Assembly (NCBI GenBank): GCA_020747065.1
Contig: JAGMVK010000003.1
Location: 434,001-498,000 of the forward strand
Reading direction: 5' to 3'
Length of the DNA: 64,000 nucleotides
Source of the DNA: Cadophora sp. MPI-SDFR-AT-0126
Lineage: Eukaryota > Ascomycota > Leotiomycetes > Helotiales > Ploettnerulaceae
In this document: positions 1-12,402 of the stretch, in pieces
Position numbering within the stretch: the stretch's first letter is position 1
Layout: the number at the start of each line of letters is the position of its first letter
Translations under genes and position numbers: made by a program
Notes under the pieces: generated by a model
Database searches by the model: none
What the model was told of the DNA's origin: nothing
Seen by the model: only the letters and a program-made list of their open reading frames with translations

Positions 1-2
1 GC

Positions 3-473
3 AGTCTCTTCCTGGCGCAGGCCGGCATTCTATCCGGTCTCTCGGCCACAACACATCCTGACTTCTACGCCAAGTTCGAGAAGGTCTGCAGCGAGGTGTC
101 GCAGCGTGATTTGGCGGAGCGATGCGATGTCGTGGAGGAGAGATACGTCGTCAATAACTTACGTTTTGATCTTGGTGATCCCAATGAGAACCCTTATGTC
201 CGCCGCAAGTCGGATGCGAGACGTCCGTCGATGGGCCGGAAGGGCAGCAATGCGTGGAAGGAGAGTAACGCCCGTCGCGAGAGTAATGCTCGTCGTGCGG
301 CGCTTCGTCTTGGTGGCTTGAGAGTGATTACCTCGGGTGGGATCACCTGTGGTCTCGATGCCAGTTTGTATCTGGTTAGTATTATGGTCAGTGAGGACTC
401 TGCGAAGGAGATCGAACGTGTGATGCAGTATGAGTGGAAGAAGGGTATTGTGGTAGATGGTATTGACATCTAA
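3..473 (+). CDS. DJ-1/PfpI-like family protein, C-terminal part (5' end outside window)
   Basis: The reading frame is open from base 3 to a TAA at 471-473 and encodes the last 156 residues. The first residues (SLFLAQAGILSG, then LSATTHPD) match the strand-helix segment that follows the nucleophile elbow in the DJ-1/PfpI (ThiJ, class I glutamine amidotransferase-like) superfamily. In that family the motif usually reads C-T-G-x-x-x-L-A-x-A-G-L-L-x-G-x-x-A-T-T-H. The nucleophile itself lies upstream, so catalytic competence cannot be judged. The middle carries a low-complexity basic stretch with repeated N-A-R-R-E-S-like units (about residues 65-95 of the visible part), apparently an insertion. 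The end (GGITCGLDASLYLV) is again family-like. DJ-1/PfpI proteins act as chaperones, glyoxalase-like enzymes or isonitrile hydratase-like enzymes; which applies here is unknown. Confidence 0.75.
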   Translation, partial: SLFLAQAGILSGLSATTHPDFYAKFEKVCSEVSQRDLAERCDVVEERYVVNNLRFDLGDPNENPYVRRKSDARRPSMGRKGSNAWKESNARRESNARRAALRLGGLRVITSGGITCGLDASLYLVSIMVSEDSAKEIERVMQYEWKKGIVVDGIDI

Positions 474-3022
474 GGCGTATGGCGCACAAAATTAACAATA
501 TGGAATGGTATCGTTGTGCATTGGGCATAGACATACTACGGCTAGACCGAATGGAAGCGATTGTGTGGATTTGATACGATCATGAAAGGTACGGATGAAA
601 TGATATTTGGCTGGGGATATTCAGTTACACCGTGGATAGGCAAGGCTAGATAGCTTGGCTGAGCTGAGCTGGTCTGTTTTCCTCTACTTACAAATCTCAT
701 CTCTTTGAACAATCATGAATGTTCCCGTCTTTTTTAAATTCAAATCTTGACGAGATCTGTCGCTCACACTATCAACCACTCTACACGAATATATTCTTCC
801 AGAGGTGGGGATGGGATAACAGGAAGGGGAGCATTTAACACTCTCCTAGCTAGCCACAGTCTCCCTAACCGGCTCAGCTCCTCTTTCCCATCCCAAGCGC
901 CACACAGCACCGGTCCTGTGTTCCCCTCCTTCCCTCACCCTCGTCAATCACGCACAGCAATCTGAACCACCTGAACCTCCAAAAGTCTCTACCTTTCCAT
1001 CCACATCCACATCTACATCCACACGGCAAACCTTTTCAATCCTACTCACTCTCCAATCAAAAAATATTCTCAAAGCAGGAGTTTCACGTTGGGGGAAGAT
1101 TCTTATAGCTTGCCGTCAAGTATCTTGTTCTCGCCATCTCCAATTCCTCTGCCATCAAAGTGGTGTATCTTCACAACGTTCTGTCTGGAGTTTCGATGGG
1201 CTTCTTTCTTGGTGTGTTTTCTGGTGCCTTCTCAGTGAATCATGAGGGGAAGATATTGCATTGAGCTTTTTAAACGATGCATTGAGTTTGTCCCAATGAT
1301 CATCTTGATTTGTTTCTCGCTTAGGATGCCCACCTAGCTGAAGACCGCTCCGTATCTTGAGTACGTTATGTGCTTCTCATTTCAGGATTGGAGGTGTGTT
1401 AAGTCCTTAATCTATCTTGGTCAAACTGACTGGCTCGTGTAATCAGAAGACAAGTAGAATTGTATGCTTGGGTGGTAGCACCAAGTGCAGCTAGTGAATG
1501 AAAATTGAGGAGTATATATGGCCGCGTTCTACTGCCTACGAGAAATCAATCTCGGTCGCCGTCAAACCCAGTCCCCAATAACATGAGCGAGCCTGCTTGT
1601 GAGTAAGCTCTAGCACACCCTTGTTCTTATTTTTATCTAAATTAAGGTGTAGTTGTGTAATTTTAGATATATTTGCCGCCTCCGCCCCGCTGTTTGCTTG
1701 CAAAATCGCTGGTCTTGGGATATGTGTCCTGTTGCCATCCGTGTATCACTGTGAAATCGAATATTATTTTCATCCTCGATAATTTTCAAATCCTAAGCCC
1801 ACTAGCAACCCTTCAGAGTTCACTCTAAGGTCGTAAGTCTCATTTTCAAGACACGTCTATAACCAAGTGCAGCTTCTCATATCGAGCATATCGATTTCGA
1901 CTTCATCGCTTTGCCCGTCACCTGTCCTTAAACACGACCTTTATCTTCTCCGTCACGCTTGAAAGCTTGATCCATTGAACGTCCCCCGCTTTATGTATCA
2001 GCAACGACAATAATCTGCTAGAAAGAGACTCTACTAGCTCTATTCCGCATCCTCTTCCAACCCCACACAATCTGTTTGTATTCACCACATCCACCGTATT
2101 TTGCATGTGAACAAAACGCATGCGAGCTTTGTGTTAAACCCCATCAATGCGCAAAGCATCCTTCGAGTTGTGCAAGTCCAATACCGAGGTTTTCGAGAGA
2201 ACAATGCCCCATTTGGGCGATCCTTAGCCTTAGGGTTTGTGACTGTCAGACATCTAGGGGGTTGTGCTCTGTGCTCGTAATTTTCCGCTCTCCAAGGGCC
2301 TTGGTATTCATACGCGCACTTCACTCGTCTGGGTTGATTTCAAGCCAGAATCTGAAGTATCCTTGAGCGTCTCGTCTCTAATTGCTGTAGAGACAGAAAG
2401 GCTGTGGTATCCTGGTATTGATTTGCTGTTCTGTGTTGTGTTCTGTTTTAGCTCAGATCGCTAACGATACGCGATGGGGAGGCTGGAACGAGAAAATCAA
2501 ATGCTGTCATTTATTTTTCTGCTGACGTTTTCCTTCTGCTAATGTACACATTAAGTTAGAGTGTCTTACCTAATGAAAGCTTGTGATACATAACTAGCTG
2601 AATAAGTGGCTGCACCATTCGACTCGTGGGTTTGCAACTTATTTCTTGTAGGGGTTGACTGTCTCTTCTAGCCATGTCGAGAGAGCTAGGTTCAATAAAC
2701 CTTGCGCAAAGCTTACCTTGACCCATGTCACGCTCCTGGAGAAAAGTATTTGTTGTCAAGAACGTGAGGACAGCGCGGGAAAGCTTATTCTTGAAAGTCT
2801 TTGGAAGGTCTGTAACCAAACTGAAGGAAAAATCATGAGAGCACGGCAGTATGTGGGTCGAGCATGGACAAAATTGCCGATGCGTGAGGATAGAGACTCA
2901 AAGAGCTTTTGAAGGTTCGAACCCTGGGATTATATTAAGGTATGCCATATCTACGTATGCTAGAAATATCTAATACTACAATTGCAAATTCACAACACAC
3001 CCAACCGGTGCAAGGCCATCAT
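474..3022. other. 2.5-kb convergent intergenic region, no supported gene
   Basis: This gap lies between two 3' ends, which in compact fungal genomes are usually only a few hundred bases apart. No long reading frame shows coding character on either strand. Pyrimidine-rich, promoter-like stretches occur around 840-1080. One two-exon micro-ORF of 43 residues can be drawn at 1583-1598 plus 1667-1782, with a GTGAGT donor and TTTTAG acceptor, but nothing else supports it. A tRNA-like T-loop string near 2914 does not fold into a cloverleaf. Confidence 0.5.
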
Positions 3023-4029
3023 CTACAAAACCATCGCAGCGCCCAATGCCAACATTCCCACAACTCCAAAAGGCTTGATGGAACCAGCTCCACCGGGAGC
3101 GACGGTAGTGAGAGGTGTAGGAATGGCAGTCACGCTTCCAGTGCTCAAGGTCGTGGGAACCACAACAGTCGTTCCGCCTATCACGGTCGTGGATCCGACA
3201 ATTGAGGTAGAAGTGTAGTTTCCTGGGTGGACTGGGTGGACAAGAGTTGTTGTTGATTGTGGGTAAGTCTCGCTTGGGGTAGTTGAGGCCGGGGCGTATG
3301 TAGAGGGAGCTCCTATCATTCATATTAGTAAGTTTCACATCAAAATGTTCCCGGAAGTGGTTTGGACATACCAGTTGTTGGAGTAGCAGTAGCACCACCG
3401 GCTTGCGCAGCACTGAAACTGCTAATGATGGGAACAACTCCATCACCAGTTCCCTCCTTCGAAGCAGCAAAACACTCCTCCCTCAACGACGCAGCGAAGG
3501 ACTTATTGGATCCTGGCGATGTAACATAAGCCTCATAAGCCGCCTCACAAGCATCACAAGCATTCTTCTGCACAGCGCAGAGCGACTGGTTAGCCCCGGG
3601 AGCAGATCCGCACTCAAGCCTCTGCTGGTCACAAGTGCCTGCTGCCGTCGTAGTAGTTGCCGGTGCTGACGAAGTCGCGGAAGCCACAACAGAAGTTGAA
3701 GTCGGGGTCGTTCCCGCAACAGTCAAGCTGGAAATGATGGGCAAAACACCGTTTCCATCACCGATTGCTGAGGCGGCAAAACACTCGTTGCGGAGGGATG
3801 CGGCGAGGGATTTGTTGGAGTTGGGGGAGGTGATGTAGGATTCGTAGGCTGCTTCGCAGGCGTCGCAGGCGGACTTTTGGGATGCGCAGAGGGATTGATT
3901 GGCGCCTGGGGCGGCGCCGCAGGTCAGACGTTGTTGGTCGCAGGTACTGGATTGTCGGGGAGCAAGAGAGGGGCTTGCGAGTGTGGTGGATGCCAGGCTG
4001 GCGAGGAGGAGGACGGCGTGGTACTGCAT
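3023..4029 (-). CDS. Secreted, probably GPI-anchored cell-surface protein with two six-cysteine modules
   Basis: Two exons (4029-3372 and 3312-3023) are joined across a 59-nt intron (GTATGT...GATAG) and give 315 residues. The start is the ATG at 4029 because it opens directly into a signal peptide (MQYHAVLLLASLASTTLAS). An in-frame upstream ATG at 4062 would put polar residues first. Two near-identical modules follow, about residues 30-101 and 133-204. Each has six cysteines (CDQQRL, xCG, SLC, xAC, DAC, xEC) and the shared strings PGANQSLC, ACDACEAAYE and ECFAAS. A Ser/Thr/Val-rich stalk follows, and the end is a small-residue site plus hydrophobic tail (FGVVGMLALGAAMVL) typical of a GPI-attachment signal. 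Function is not recognised; wall structure, adhesion or an effector-like role are possible. A TATA-like box lies about 135 bases upstream. Confidence 0.8.
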
Positions 4030-4163
4030 TCTGATGATTTGTTTGGGGGGAGAGAATAACAATTCGGGTTTTCTTCTTGGTGAGCGAGTTCAGGGAGTTG
4101 ATGATGGTAACTGAGTTGATCTGAGAGGTGAGGAAGCAGGAACGAGAAAGAGGCGAGCTTTAC

Positions 4164-4171
4164 ATTTATAT
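4164..4171 (-). promoter_or_regulatory. TATA-like element upstream of the six-cysteine surface protein gene
   Basis: The minus strand reads ATATAAAT, about 135 bases before the chosen ATG. That spacing leaves room for a 5' leader of ordinary fungal length. No functional evidence beyond sequence and position. Confidence 0.4.
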
Positions 4172-4689
4172 TTCCTTCCACAGCCTCCTACCAGGGCGGA
4201 ATATCGATGTAACATGAGACCGCCACGGGGAACTCCATCGTCTATTTTTCTCGTATTCTCGATATTCTGATGTCATGTTTGTTTACATACCTTCCGTACA
4301 GCCTTGGCTGTGACCATTACTAATCCGGATGTACCTGAACTATGCCGTTTAAGGAAAATGAACAAGCGAAAGGTTGGAGCGGGAAGAGGCGCGCGCAAGG
4401 GGCAAGACAAGAAGCTTGTACGAGCCTTGTGGCGTTTCCGTTTATGCGGGTTTGATGTGGAGAAGAAACACGAGGTTATTAAGCATCGCTAAGCGTTATG
4501 GGCCAATGTACCTCCGTATTTCCACTGCTCATTCCAAATGGAGAATGCAAGTTATTTTAATATGGGTTTCTCTCATGTTATTTTAAACTTCAGGGCGATC
4601 TCGGTATTTGATGTCGTCCGTGCAAATACCATTCCTCATTGTGTCTACTGGAGACGACTTGGGACCACAGCCGAGGTTGACCCTCTCAG
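4172..4689. other. Intergenic: upstream of surface-protein gene and 3' flank of GH28 gene
   Basis: Both flanking genes are on the minus strand, so this stretch holds distal promoter of one and terminator of the other. The ORFs within it are short and lack coding character. Nothing else recognised. Confidence 0.5.
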
Positions 4690-6360
4690 CTAACATCCAC
4701 CAGTAGCACTACCTCCCACGCACGCCTGTCCATTACACTTCCATCCAATCTCTTCTTTGACATTACCACACAAATACTTCCACGGTGCCGTCCCATTAGC
4801 CAGTGCCAATCCTACACCAGTAATCCCGATCCTCTCGCAAGGTGCCACAGCACTGCACTGAAAGCTCGCCACAGCAGTATTCTTCGTTGTCCCTGTGATA
4901 TTCTGGACGGATATATCACTGATTTTGAAGGGCGACGAAGTACAGTTTCCGACTCCGCCAGACCCCTGGAAGCGCGTGCATTGCGAGATGGTGATGGGAA
5001 TACCGCGCATAGCGGTTGAGTGGAGGTTAGTGAAGGTTAGGTCTTTGGCGACTACAGGATTGTTAGCAATCTGGAGAGAAACAAAAATCCGAGCATGAGG
5101 CTAGGACGAGGAAATGGGCATCATACAGCCAAGACCTCCTCCTCCACCATTTGGAGGGTATCCAACCGATTCGCCAGTCCATGTCTTGAAGTACGCCTGG
5201 ATAATGATCAGCAACAGTCTCATAAATCGATCTAGATGTGACTGACGGCATGTAACGTGTTCGTAAAAGTACAATTATTGACCTTCAACCTCTCAATTGT
5301 CTCGAATCGTCCTTTGTATTGGCCGATACTGCCAATTGCCACTCCCAAGCCATTGAAGAATCGAGAATTTGTGATTGAGATGTCGGTGCTGTTGACTTTG
5401 AGCGAGATACTGTCATCGCCATTCTCCACTGTCCAATTGTTGAATACGATGTGGTGGGAGAACATTGTGTCCGCTCCATCGGTGTTGGCTTGACATAATT
5501 TAGCTGAAAATTCATGATTGCGAAACGGGAATTGCAAGTGGGAATGAATGGAGACTCACAGCTTGTGCCACCAACGACTGTACTATTTGTGACGATGCTA
5601 TCGAACAAGACATGGTGAGAGTGAGTGATAGAAACAGACCTGTAGAATGTGAGCAATGTGACTTTTGTGCAGACCCCATGATTGGAACATGAGAAAAGCA
5701 TGGCCGGTCTCCGTGGTTTCAGCATCATATTTTTCACTTTAAAACTTACCACATCTGACTCCTCAACAAACTCAACCCCTTCACCACCGAATTCGTAAGT
5801 CCATTAAAAGTAATAGCGTGAGGTCTCCCCGGATAATTTGACGTATTCGGCTGCTTGCGAATAAACGCATACCACGTTGCACCATTCCCATCCAGGACGC
5901 CAGTCCCAAACCCATTAAATACGACTCTATCACCCCCAAAAACCCAAGCCGTGGATTGATTCTGATAGCCAACGGGAAGAGAGTGGTTGAGCCAGTACGG
6001 GATATCAGTTCCCCACTATTTTTCCGTTCATCAGTCAATGAAGATAAAGTGGGAATGACTTGAGGGGGAGCTTACAAGAAGTGTGCCGGGGAGATTGACC
6101 TCGCAGTCGCGCAGACCGGTGGTGTTCATGACGGTGTTGATGTGGTATGTTTCTTTCAGGAAATTGATCGTGCCGCCATGGCCGCACTCTTTGAAGGCTT
6201 TGAGGATTGCTGGAGCATCGTCGGTTGTGTTGCTGCCTCCAGGTTTGACTGTGCATGTTTTTCGACGAGGGTTGTGATTAGAGATCTCGTTCGCGAGTGA
6301 GGGTGTTGCGACCCAGCTGAGAAAAAGCAGGTAGGAGAAGAGCAGCTTGTAGGAAAACAT
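4690..6360 (-). CDS. Glycoside hydrolase family 28 exo-acting pectinase (exopolygalacturonase-like)
   Basis: Six exons (6360-6076, 6015-5750, 5639-5560, 5488-5247, 5196-5127, 5051-4690) join in frame across introns of 60, 110, 71, 50 and 75 nt to give 434 residues. A signal peptide (MFSYKLLFSYLLFLSWV) predicts secretion. GH28 enzymes hydrolyse galacturonide linkages in pectin by an inverting mechanism. The catalytic aspartates are present in NTDGAD (residues 212-217) and GDD (234-236), and the substrate-binding lysine probably lies in YFKTW just after the fourth exon junction. The usual active-site histidine of G-H-G is missing: the segment reads NGLGVAIGS (256-264), with Leu in its place. 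Together with the YFKTW variant this points to an exo-acting or rhamnogalacturonan-directed subgroup rather than a classic endopolygalacturonase. Several N-glycosylation sequons are present. A CCAAT box occurs on the minus strand at 6459-6463, about 100 bases upstream. Confidence 0.9.
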
Positions 6361-6970
6361 GGTGTAGAGATTGGATAACGCCGGAAAGTAGAGAGTCTGA
6401 AAGCATCTCAGAGGACAGGATGTGGAAAGAAGAGGCAGCATTCAGAAGTCATCCTCATATTGGCGTTCCTGACTATTTACCCAGTCAGATACACCCAAAC
6501 AACTCACATTAAATTTTACCCGAGCTTCGCTGTATAAGGTACCGACCCTGAAATCTGACGTGCGTAGTGGAAATCATAAATATTCCTTCGTATCCATGAA
6601 GGATACCATGCGGAGCCGAAGGCGGGGTAGAGGGGTAGCAAGTGTCGATCGGTTCGGAAATGACTTGGCATCGCTTTTCAAATTTTCCGGGCAGATTTAC
6701 CGGGCTGGAATGATACACCGAGTCTAAGAGCGAGAAGACATAAGCTGGACACTTATTCTGCGGCTCGATCCGGTCTCATGGAATCAACAGACAACAGATT
6801 GCATCGGCCACATACTAAAGCGTTTGGCGACGTCACGTACTACAAAGTTACGAAGACACAGGAGAATTTTCCTCGGATCTTTTTTTGTTTGCCATCAATC
6901 TGCCCATTTTCGACATTATTACTTCGGAAGTTTGAACTGATATGCTACATAAAAAACAATCCTTGTTTCA
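6361..6970. other. Intergenic: GH28 promoter and 3' flank of MHYT gene
   Basis: Both neighbours are minus strand. The first 100 bases upstream of the GH28 ATG contain a CCAAT box. The rest shows only short reading frames and no repeats. Confidence 0.5.
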
Positions 6971-9733
6971 TCATCGCCTCGTCGCGGTACAAATAGCCAA
7001 TAATCTATCGACGTAAGTCTCTGAATCGTCCACCTCCCTCATCGCCTCGCCCGTCGTCCCCATCTGAATCTCATTTATAGCCGTCCTACTAGATTCATCA
7101 TCATGACCCTCTTTTTGTCGACTAAATGCCTCGAAATCTCTGACATCGACGCTGACCTCCTGACTAACCATAATTCCCCCAAACGTCTGCGTTTCTACCA
7201 GCCGTATCTCAGAAGAACTATCCAAAGAAATCTTTGGCAAGGCCCTAGCCACTCCACTCGACTGTTTTCTTTTCCAGAATGTCAGGCTTGATAAAGTCTT
7301 AGTAGGTGCTTTTGGTACTCCTTCTCCCTTCATTGGCGCATCCAACGGTCCCCTGACATTCCTCTTAAGCCTTCTTGAAAATGTTCCTGTAGAATTTGCG
7401 CTCTCGCGGATCTCATCGCCATCTCTAATGCTCAATTTCCTCTTATTTACGAGCGGTCCGAACTCCTTGTGGATCGCGCGTGCGAAGCGCGCATGATCCG
7501 GACTGTTTTTGTACACGCACTGCTGCGTCCTGAAGAAACTAAGGGGAGTGAAGCCGAATCTCAGGCCCTGAGCGGAAAACTGGATGGGCACAATGGTTCG
7601 GAATGTGATGAGCGCTGCTTGAGCTGGTTTCGCGTTATCCCCGCCAGGTCCATAACAGGGCGCTGAGATGGGCTTCCCGATCAGGACAGCATCGGCGAAG
7701 GGGTCGCCGATCTCTTCATCCAATCCCACGAGCGCATCGTACAGCTGTTTCGCGAAACCCAGTTCCCTCTTCTCGGTCTCCGGGCTAGCTAGCCTCTCCT
7801 TCAGGAACTTCAGGCATGCTGTTACGGAAGAGCCGTCTAGCTGAGCCAAATAGTCGATCTGCCAGTTGTCCAGGTTGTCGATTGGTAGCTGCATGGTGGG
7901 AAGTTGGTTCCTGGCGTCTTTGCGGGTGAGGACGTCGAAGCCGCCGCGAACACTCGCCCGGATCGCGAAGCACGCCAAGTGAACGCCAGGCGTCAGAACG
8001 TTCGTGTCACTAGAGTACTTGTGCATGCTGGTGAGGCGGCTTTGGAGGTCGTTGCAGTTGATTTGCATGTTGCGGGTGATGATGTGGGCGACGTTTTGGA
8101 CTTCAGCGAAACGGTACCCGGAGGCTGCGAAGCGCTCGGCCTCGCTCCTGTTTGCACGGCGGACGAGGAAGAGGAGTTGGCCTCGACCGAGCGTGGCCGT
8201 GGCCATACCGTCGCTTTCCAGGTCGTTGAAACCCCCACGCGAGCTCCCTAGAACTTTTGACTTTGACGATGTCTTCGTTTGGCCAGTGCCAAGTACTTGA
8301 TCGAATAGAATGCCTACATTTTCCAACGGTTCGTTCAGCTGCTCCGCGAGATCGGCTGCTGCTACGCAGAAAAGCTCGCGCAAGATGATGGAAGAGTTAT
8401 CGGGAGATTTGCCGTCGCCACTACCAAGGTTGACTTCGGTCTTTAAGCCCGCTCGGGATGCTCCTTGCGTCGAGGCATTATAGAGGTGGTTCCGCATGCC
8501 GGGCAGAAGGCTATGGATGCTGCTCCAGTTGCGAGTAGTCCGGAAAACCCACTGGAAAACGGGATGGGAGACTGCAAATGTATCGTCAAGAGACTACATT
8601 CTACTGATCAGTACCACATGCCATATCAAACTGAAGGGAAGGGAAGTCCGAGGGCGATTTGCCAAGCATACATAACTTACCCATTCAATGTGTGAAGTCG
8701 TAACCTTCTGGTTTGGCAGGTAGCCTTCCGGTGTCACTAAAAGCCTCCCGTGCATATCAAAGATGGCGGAAGCCAGGACCACATGCTGCGCTCGATCGGC
8801 GGAACGTGACCTTCGTCGCCGCGCAAGTACCGCAAAGATCAAGAGGATAAAGCAAGCAGCGATGGACTATTTTAAGGCATATCAGTAATGATGTTTGTTT
8901 CGTGGGGAGCAGAGAAGAAAAGAGTTGAATATACCAGAACAATGACCACGATAACAATCAGATCTCGTGAAATGCTGTCGGATGGGGAACGAACGCCTTC
9001 CTTTAGACGATAGTTTGTGCCTATTGAAGCTGTCCAATGCATTCCAAACACGGCACCGGCGAGGATGACGGCGCAAACTGCCCTCTTCCACCACGAATTC
9101 GTCCAGGCAGCACGAAGGACAAAAAACACAGACAGCGCGACGATGCTGGCAACGACGGCGATCACCACAGATCCTATGACATTCCCAACTTTGAAAACAC
9201 AAGTGTAGTTCGAGATACCGGCTTGGCCCATATAGTGCATCCCACAAATGGCGAGTCCGGCCAGTGTCCCTCCTACTGCAACGCGGACAAGGCTGACTCG
9301 CTCATCCGACCCAACGACGATAAAAGCGACCAGGAGCACGATGACCGGAACGAAGAAGGACACGGCTGTATATGCGGGACTATAAGCGATCTGAATCGCA
9401 AACTGGTCGTCCCCAAGCACAATAGCACGGTTGCTGATGTAGTGCATACACCAGATGGCAATGCCTCCCATTGAAAACGACGAGCCGCCGAGAAGATACC
9501 TGTACAGTGGAGTTTCGTTCAGCTTTTTGCACCAAACGGCAAGCACTCTTGCGTGCGATTGAAACTTACCAATTGTACAAGCCTTTCACCGAGGTTCTGC
9601 GATTGAAGAGCTCCAGTGTTGTCCAAGCCCCCACATAGCTGACTATGTAGGAAAGAATGATATATCCAATCGAGAACCCCCGAGGAACGATACGTCCTTC
9701 CCACTCTTCCCACAACGCAGAATCATTCGACAT
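6971..9733 (-). CDS. MHYT-domain integral membrane signalling protein
   Basis: Four exons (9733-9570, 9499-8935, 8866-8681, 8593-6971) separated by introns of 70, 68 and 87 nt encode 845 residues. The start ATG opens straight into the first extracellular/TM segment (GYIILSYIVSYVGAW). The N-terminal third is an MHYT domain, a bacterial and fungal sensor module with about seven helices. Its three motif copies are CMHYIS (about 72-77), GMHYMG (141-146) and GMHWTA (207-212), whose Met/His residues are thought to bind copper. After the last helix (ACFILLIFAVLA) comes a conserved cytosolic region with VVLASAIFD, GRLLVTPEG and later FAVSHPVFQWVF and LLPGMRNHL. I know these as the hallmark of the long fungal MHYT proteins. 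No kinase or GGDEF domain is attached, so the downstream signalling partner is unknown. Confidence 0.88.
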
Positions 9734-12402
9734 GGTACCGTTCGAGGAGCTTTTTCTTCGGCGGAGCAGAAAGAGACAAAGTCAGAAGGCTCGTTCAAAA
9801 GATGCACGAAGAGAAATGGACGAACTGTTCGGTCCTGACTGGGCTAACGGGGAGAACCATCCTTCAGAAGGGTCTTGTACGGAGTAGACTGCATTTTTTC
9901 TACTGGTCGTACCCTCCACAACGAACCGCTATCATCAGCCCGCCATCATCAGCCCGCCATCATCAGCCCGCCACCACCAACCAACCGGCGGTCTGATCCT
10001 TGTAGGCTGAGCAGGCCGCCCCAAACTAGCAACTGATAACGAGATCGCCGATCTCGAGGCGCTGCTCATAGGCAGCCTTTTGGAACAGCAAGAGAAGCTA
10101 ACTGAATGATTCTGCAACTAGTCACTTCCGCCAGTGTTTCACTCTTTCCAGAATGTCAGATAGCAACCCTTCTACGTCAATTGAGACTCTCTCTCAGTCC
10201 CAGAAACAAATCTGTCCGGATGCAATATAGACCTCGATGTACAAGGTTACTTGTGGATATGATCTCCGGAAATTGTGGTCTTTGCAGAGCCAATAGCCCT
10301 CCTTTCTCCTCTCTTCCCCCTGAAGTATTACTTGTGATGGTGGGTACTTTGTGGAGACTTTGTGGGTACCGAGTAGATACCAGGCACTGTGCCCGGACCA
10401 CCGATCAGGTATCTTAAATCATCTCTTAGCGCGTGCCCTGTGCTCAGATCTGACTAGTTTTTGGCATATGCTTTAAAGCTGGCCAGGGCACATAACCACT
10501 CAGAGTTCTATGTTCAGGGACCGGACCCCCTGTGACAAGTAATGAGGAAGGGGCAGAATCAAAACGTTAAATTTTTTGACGGGTTCCTGGGCGGGATAGT
10601 ACTCCGTCCTTGCATAATGCAAGGCGGGGGAAATTTGTGAGCGGCAGTTCGAGATTTCGTCGTCATTATGCTCTTTACAGTTCTTACGACACAATTAAAA
10701 CGTATCTCTAAAGAAATTGTACAAACTAAAAGATAAATAACTGTAAAGTGTCTTGAAAGGTTTGAGCCTTTTCTATGAATTTGTTGTTATAACAGATCTT
10801 TTGCGTATCTCCGACGAAGCCTCGCTTCGCCGATTAGGGATTTCCTCCGTGGTGAGGGCTTTTGCCAAGTGCTGATCTTATCCGCTCATGACCGTGCACA
10901 AACGCCTTCGATTCTGGGCCTTGACAAAGTCCTGGTAAGACCAATAGAAAACGACCAGTAAAAATCTCATTAGTTAGCCGGCCACCACAACTTGTGAGGG
11001 CACATGTTCGACTGTGTTGCAGAGAGCGACAGCCCAGCCCAGCCGAGCCGAACCTCAGAGCCGTGGTTGACGGTAACATCGTGACACTTTGCGAATGAGG
11101 CGCGGAATGCAACAGAGATTAAACCCAACTGACTTCTAGAGCGTTCTATTGCGCTAAATCTTATTATTTTCGGAACCTGCCAAGTATACCTTTTTAAGTC
11201 GAGTGCCTTTCCGCGTTCGAGAGTTCCCTCCCTCGCGATATCGTCTCGGAAACAAAGTAGTTTGAGGAAAGCGAAGGTATTTGGGAAGAAGGTGTCTTTT
11301 ATAGATTTTAGAAGCTACAGTTCTTATGCGATGAGCATATTTGTGGACGAGAGACTCTTAGACTCGGTCTTGGACCTTTTCTCGAACCCCGGTCCTCCAT
11401 TAAAGTTAGCTGTGCCGCGGTCACCGTGCTGGTATGGTAACCATGCAAATTTGAAGGTTCAAATGCCCGAATCTTCCGTGCCGACATATTCTCGATGTTT
11501 GGGTGGCTCCGCTCGCACCCTCTCCCAGCACATGGGAACAGAATCTAAAAATCAAGAAAAAAGGCGGATAATTAGAACAGATGAAAACTCAATATTCTAT
11601 TCTTTATAACTTTACAGCCTTACCTTTCAAGAAGGGTGAAAGAGGTGAGGGAAGAAGGCATGTATTTGGTAGGAGAGTGTCCAGGGAGACTATTTTATTA
11701 CCTAATTTGTACGACTAGGCCTCTTTCGTCGAGTCTCACTCACATCTGTAAGAGGTGGAAGAAAAAGCAAGGTCGGAGGCTCAAGAAGTATCAAAGAAGA
11801 TAGTCCCTCTACAATACATGAATATACAAAGATTCCGTCTACACTGAAGACTGGGAACTTCTGGTTCGAGAACAATCTCTTGTTTAAAATTGCTGCATTG
11901 TAACTTTTTACTCTTCGGATTGGAGAGCGTATCGGGAAACATTATGCATCTGGGTAATACAGAAAGCCTGTTACTGGATCTAGAACTTGTGATGAGCTCG
12001 TAAGATTGTAGTGTTATGACCGAGGACGAGGCTTGATGCCAAAGTGCTATTCTCACTCTGAGCCGTTACAAGCCGTAATAGCCCGTGTGAATTACTGCTA
12101 TCAAGACTGTAATTTCAAAACGATTGAAGATAAGTTGGAGGTCATGATTCCACTGGTCACGTTGCCACGAGACTAAGAATTATGTGCCAAGTCGTCTTGA
12201 TTCTGCTCTCATCATCACCGTTTTCTTTGAGTACTTATACCTTCGAATGCAGACAGCCAAAATACTCAACGTAACTTAAAACCGAAATTCCAGCTAACAT
12301 CCTCAACTCCATACAACCTCGGTCAATATCAATCCAGCGGACAGAGTGACAGAAGAGCGAGCCATTAGCGAGAGTAATACGGACACAAATTCCGAATCAC
12401 AA
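9734..12402. other. 2.7-kb gene-poor stretch with one short tandem repeat
   Basis: This holds the MHYT promoter at its left end and then sequence without supported genes. A 14-bp tandem repeat lies at 9931-9972. The remaining reading frames are short, overlapping on both strands and without family resemblance. It leads directly into a pseudogene, so it may be decayed sequence. Confidence 0.5.
9931..9972. repeat. 14-bp tandem repeat, three copies
   Basis: The unit ATCATCAGCCCGCC occurs three times head to tail without mismatches, about 200 bases upstream of the MHYT start codon. It looks like a minisatellite. No regulatory meaning can be assigned. Confidence 0.9.

Noticed and set aside
2905..2935. 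GGTTCGAACCC, a tRNA T-loop-like string
   Set aside because: The flanking five-base stems do not pair and no acceptor, D or anticodon arm can be drawn upstream.
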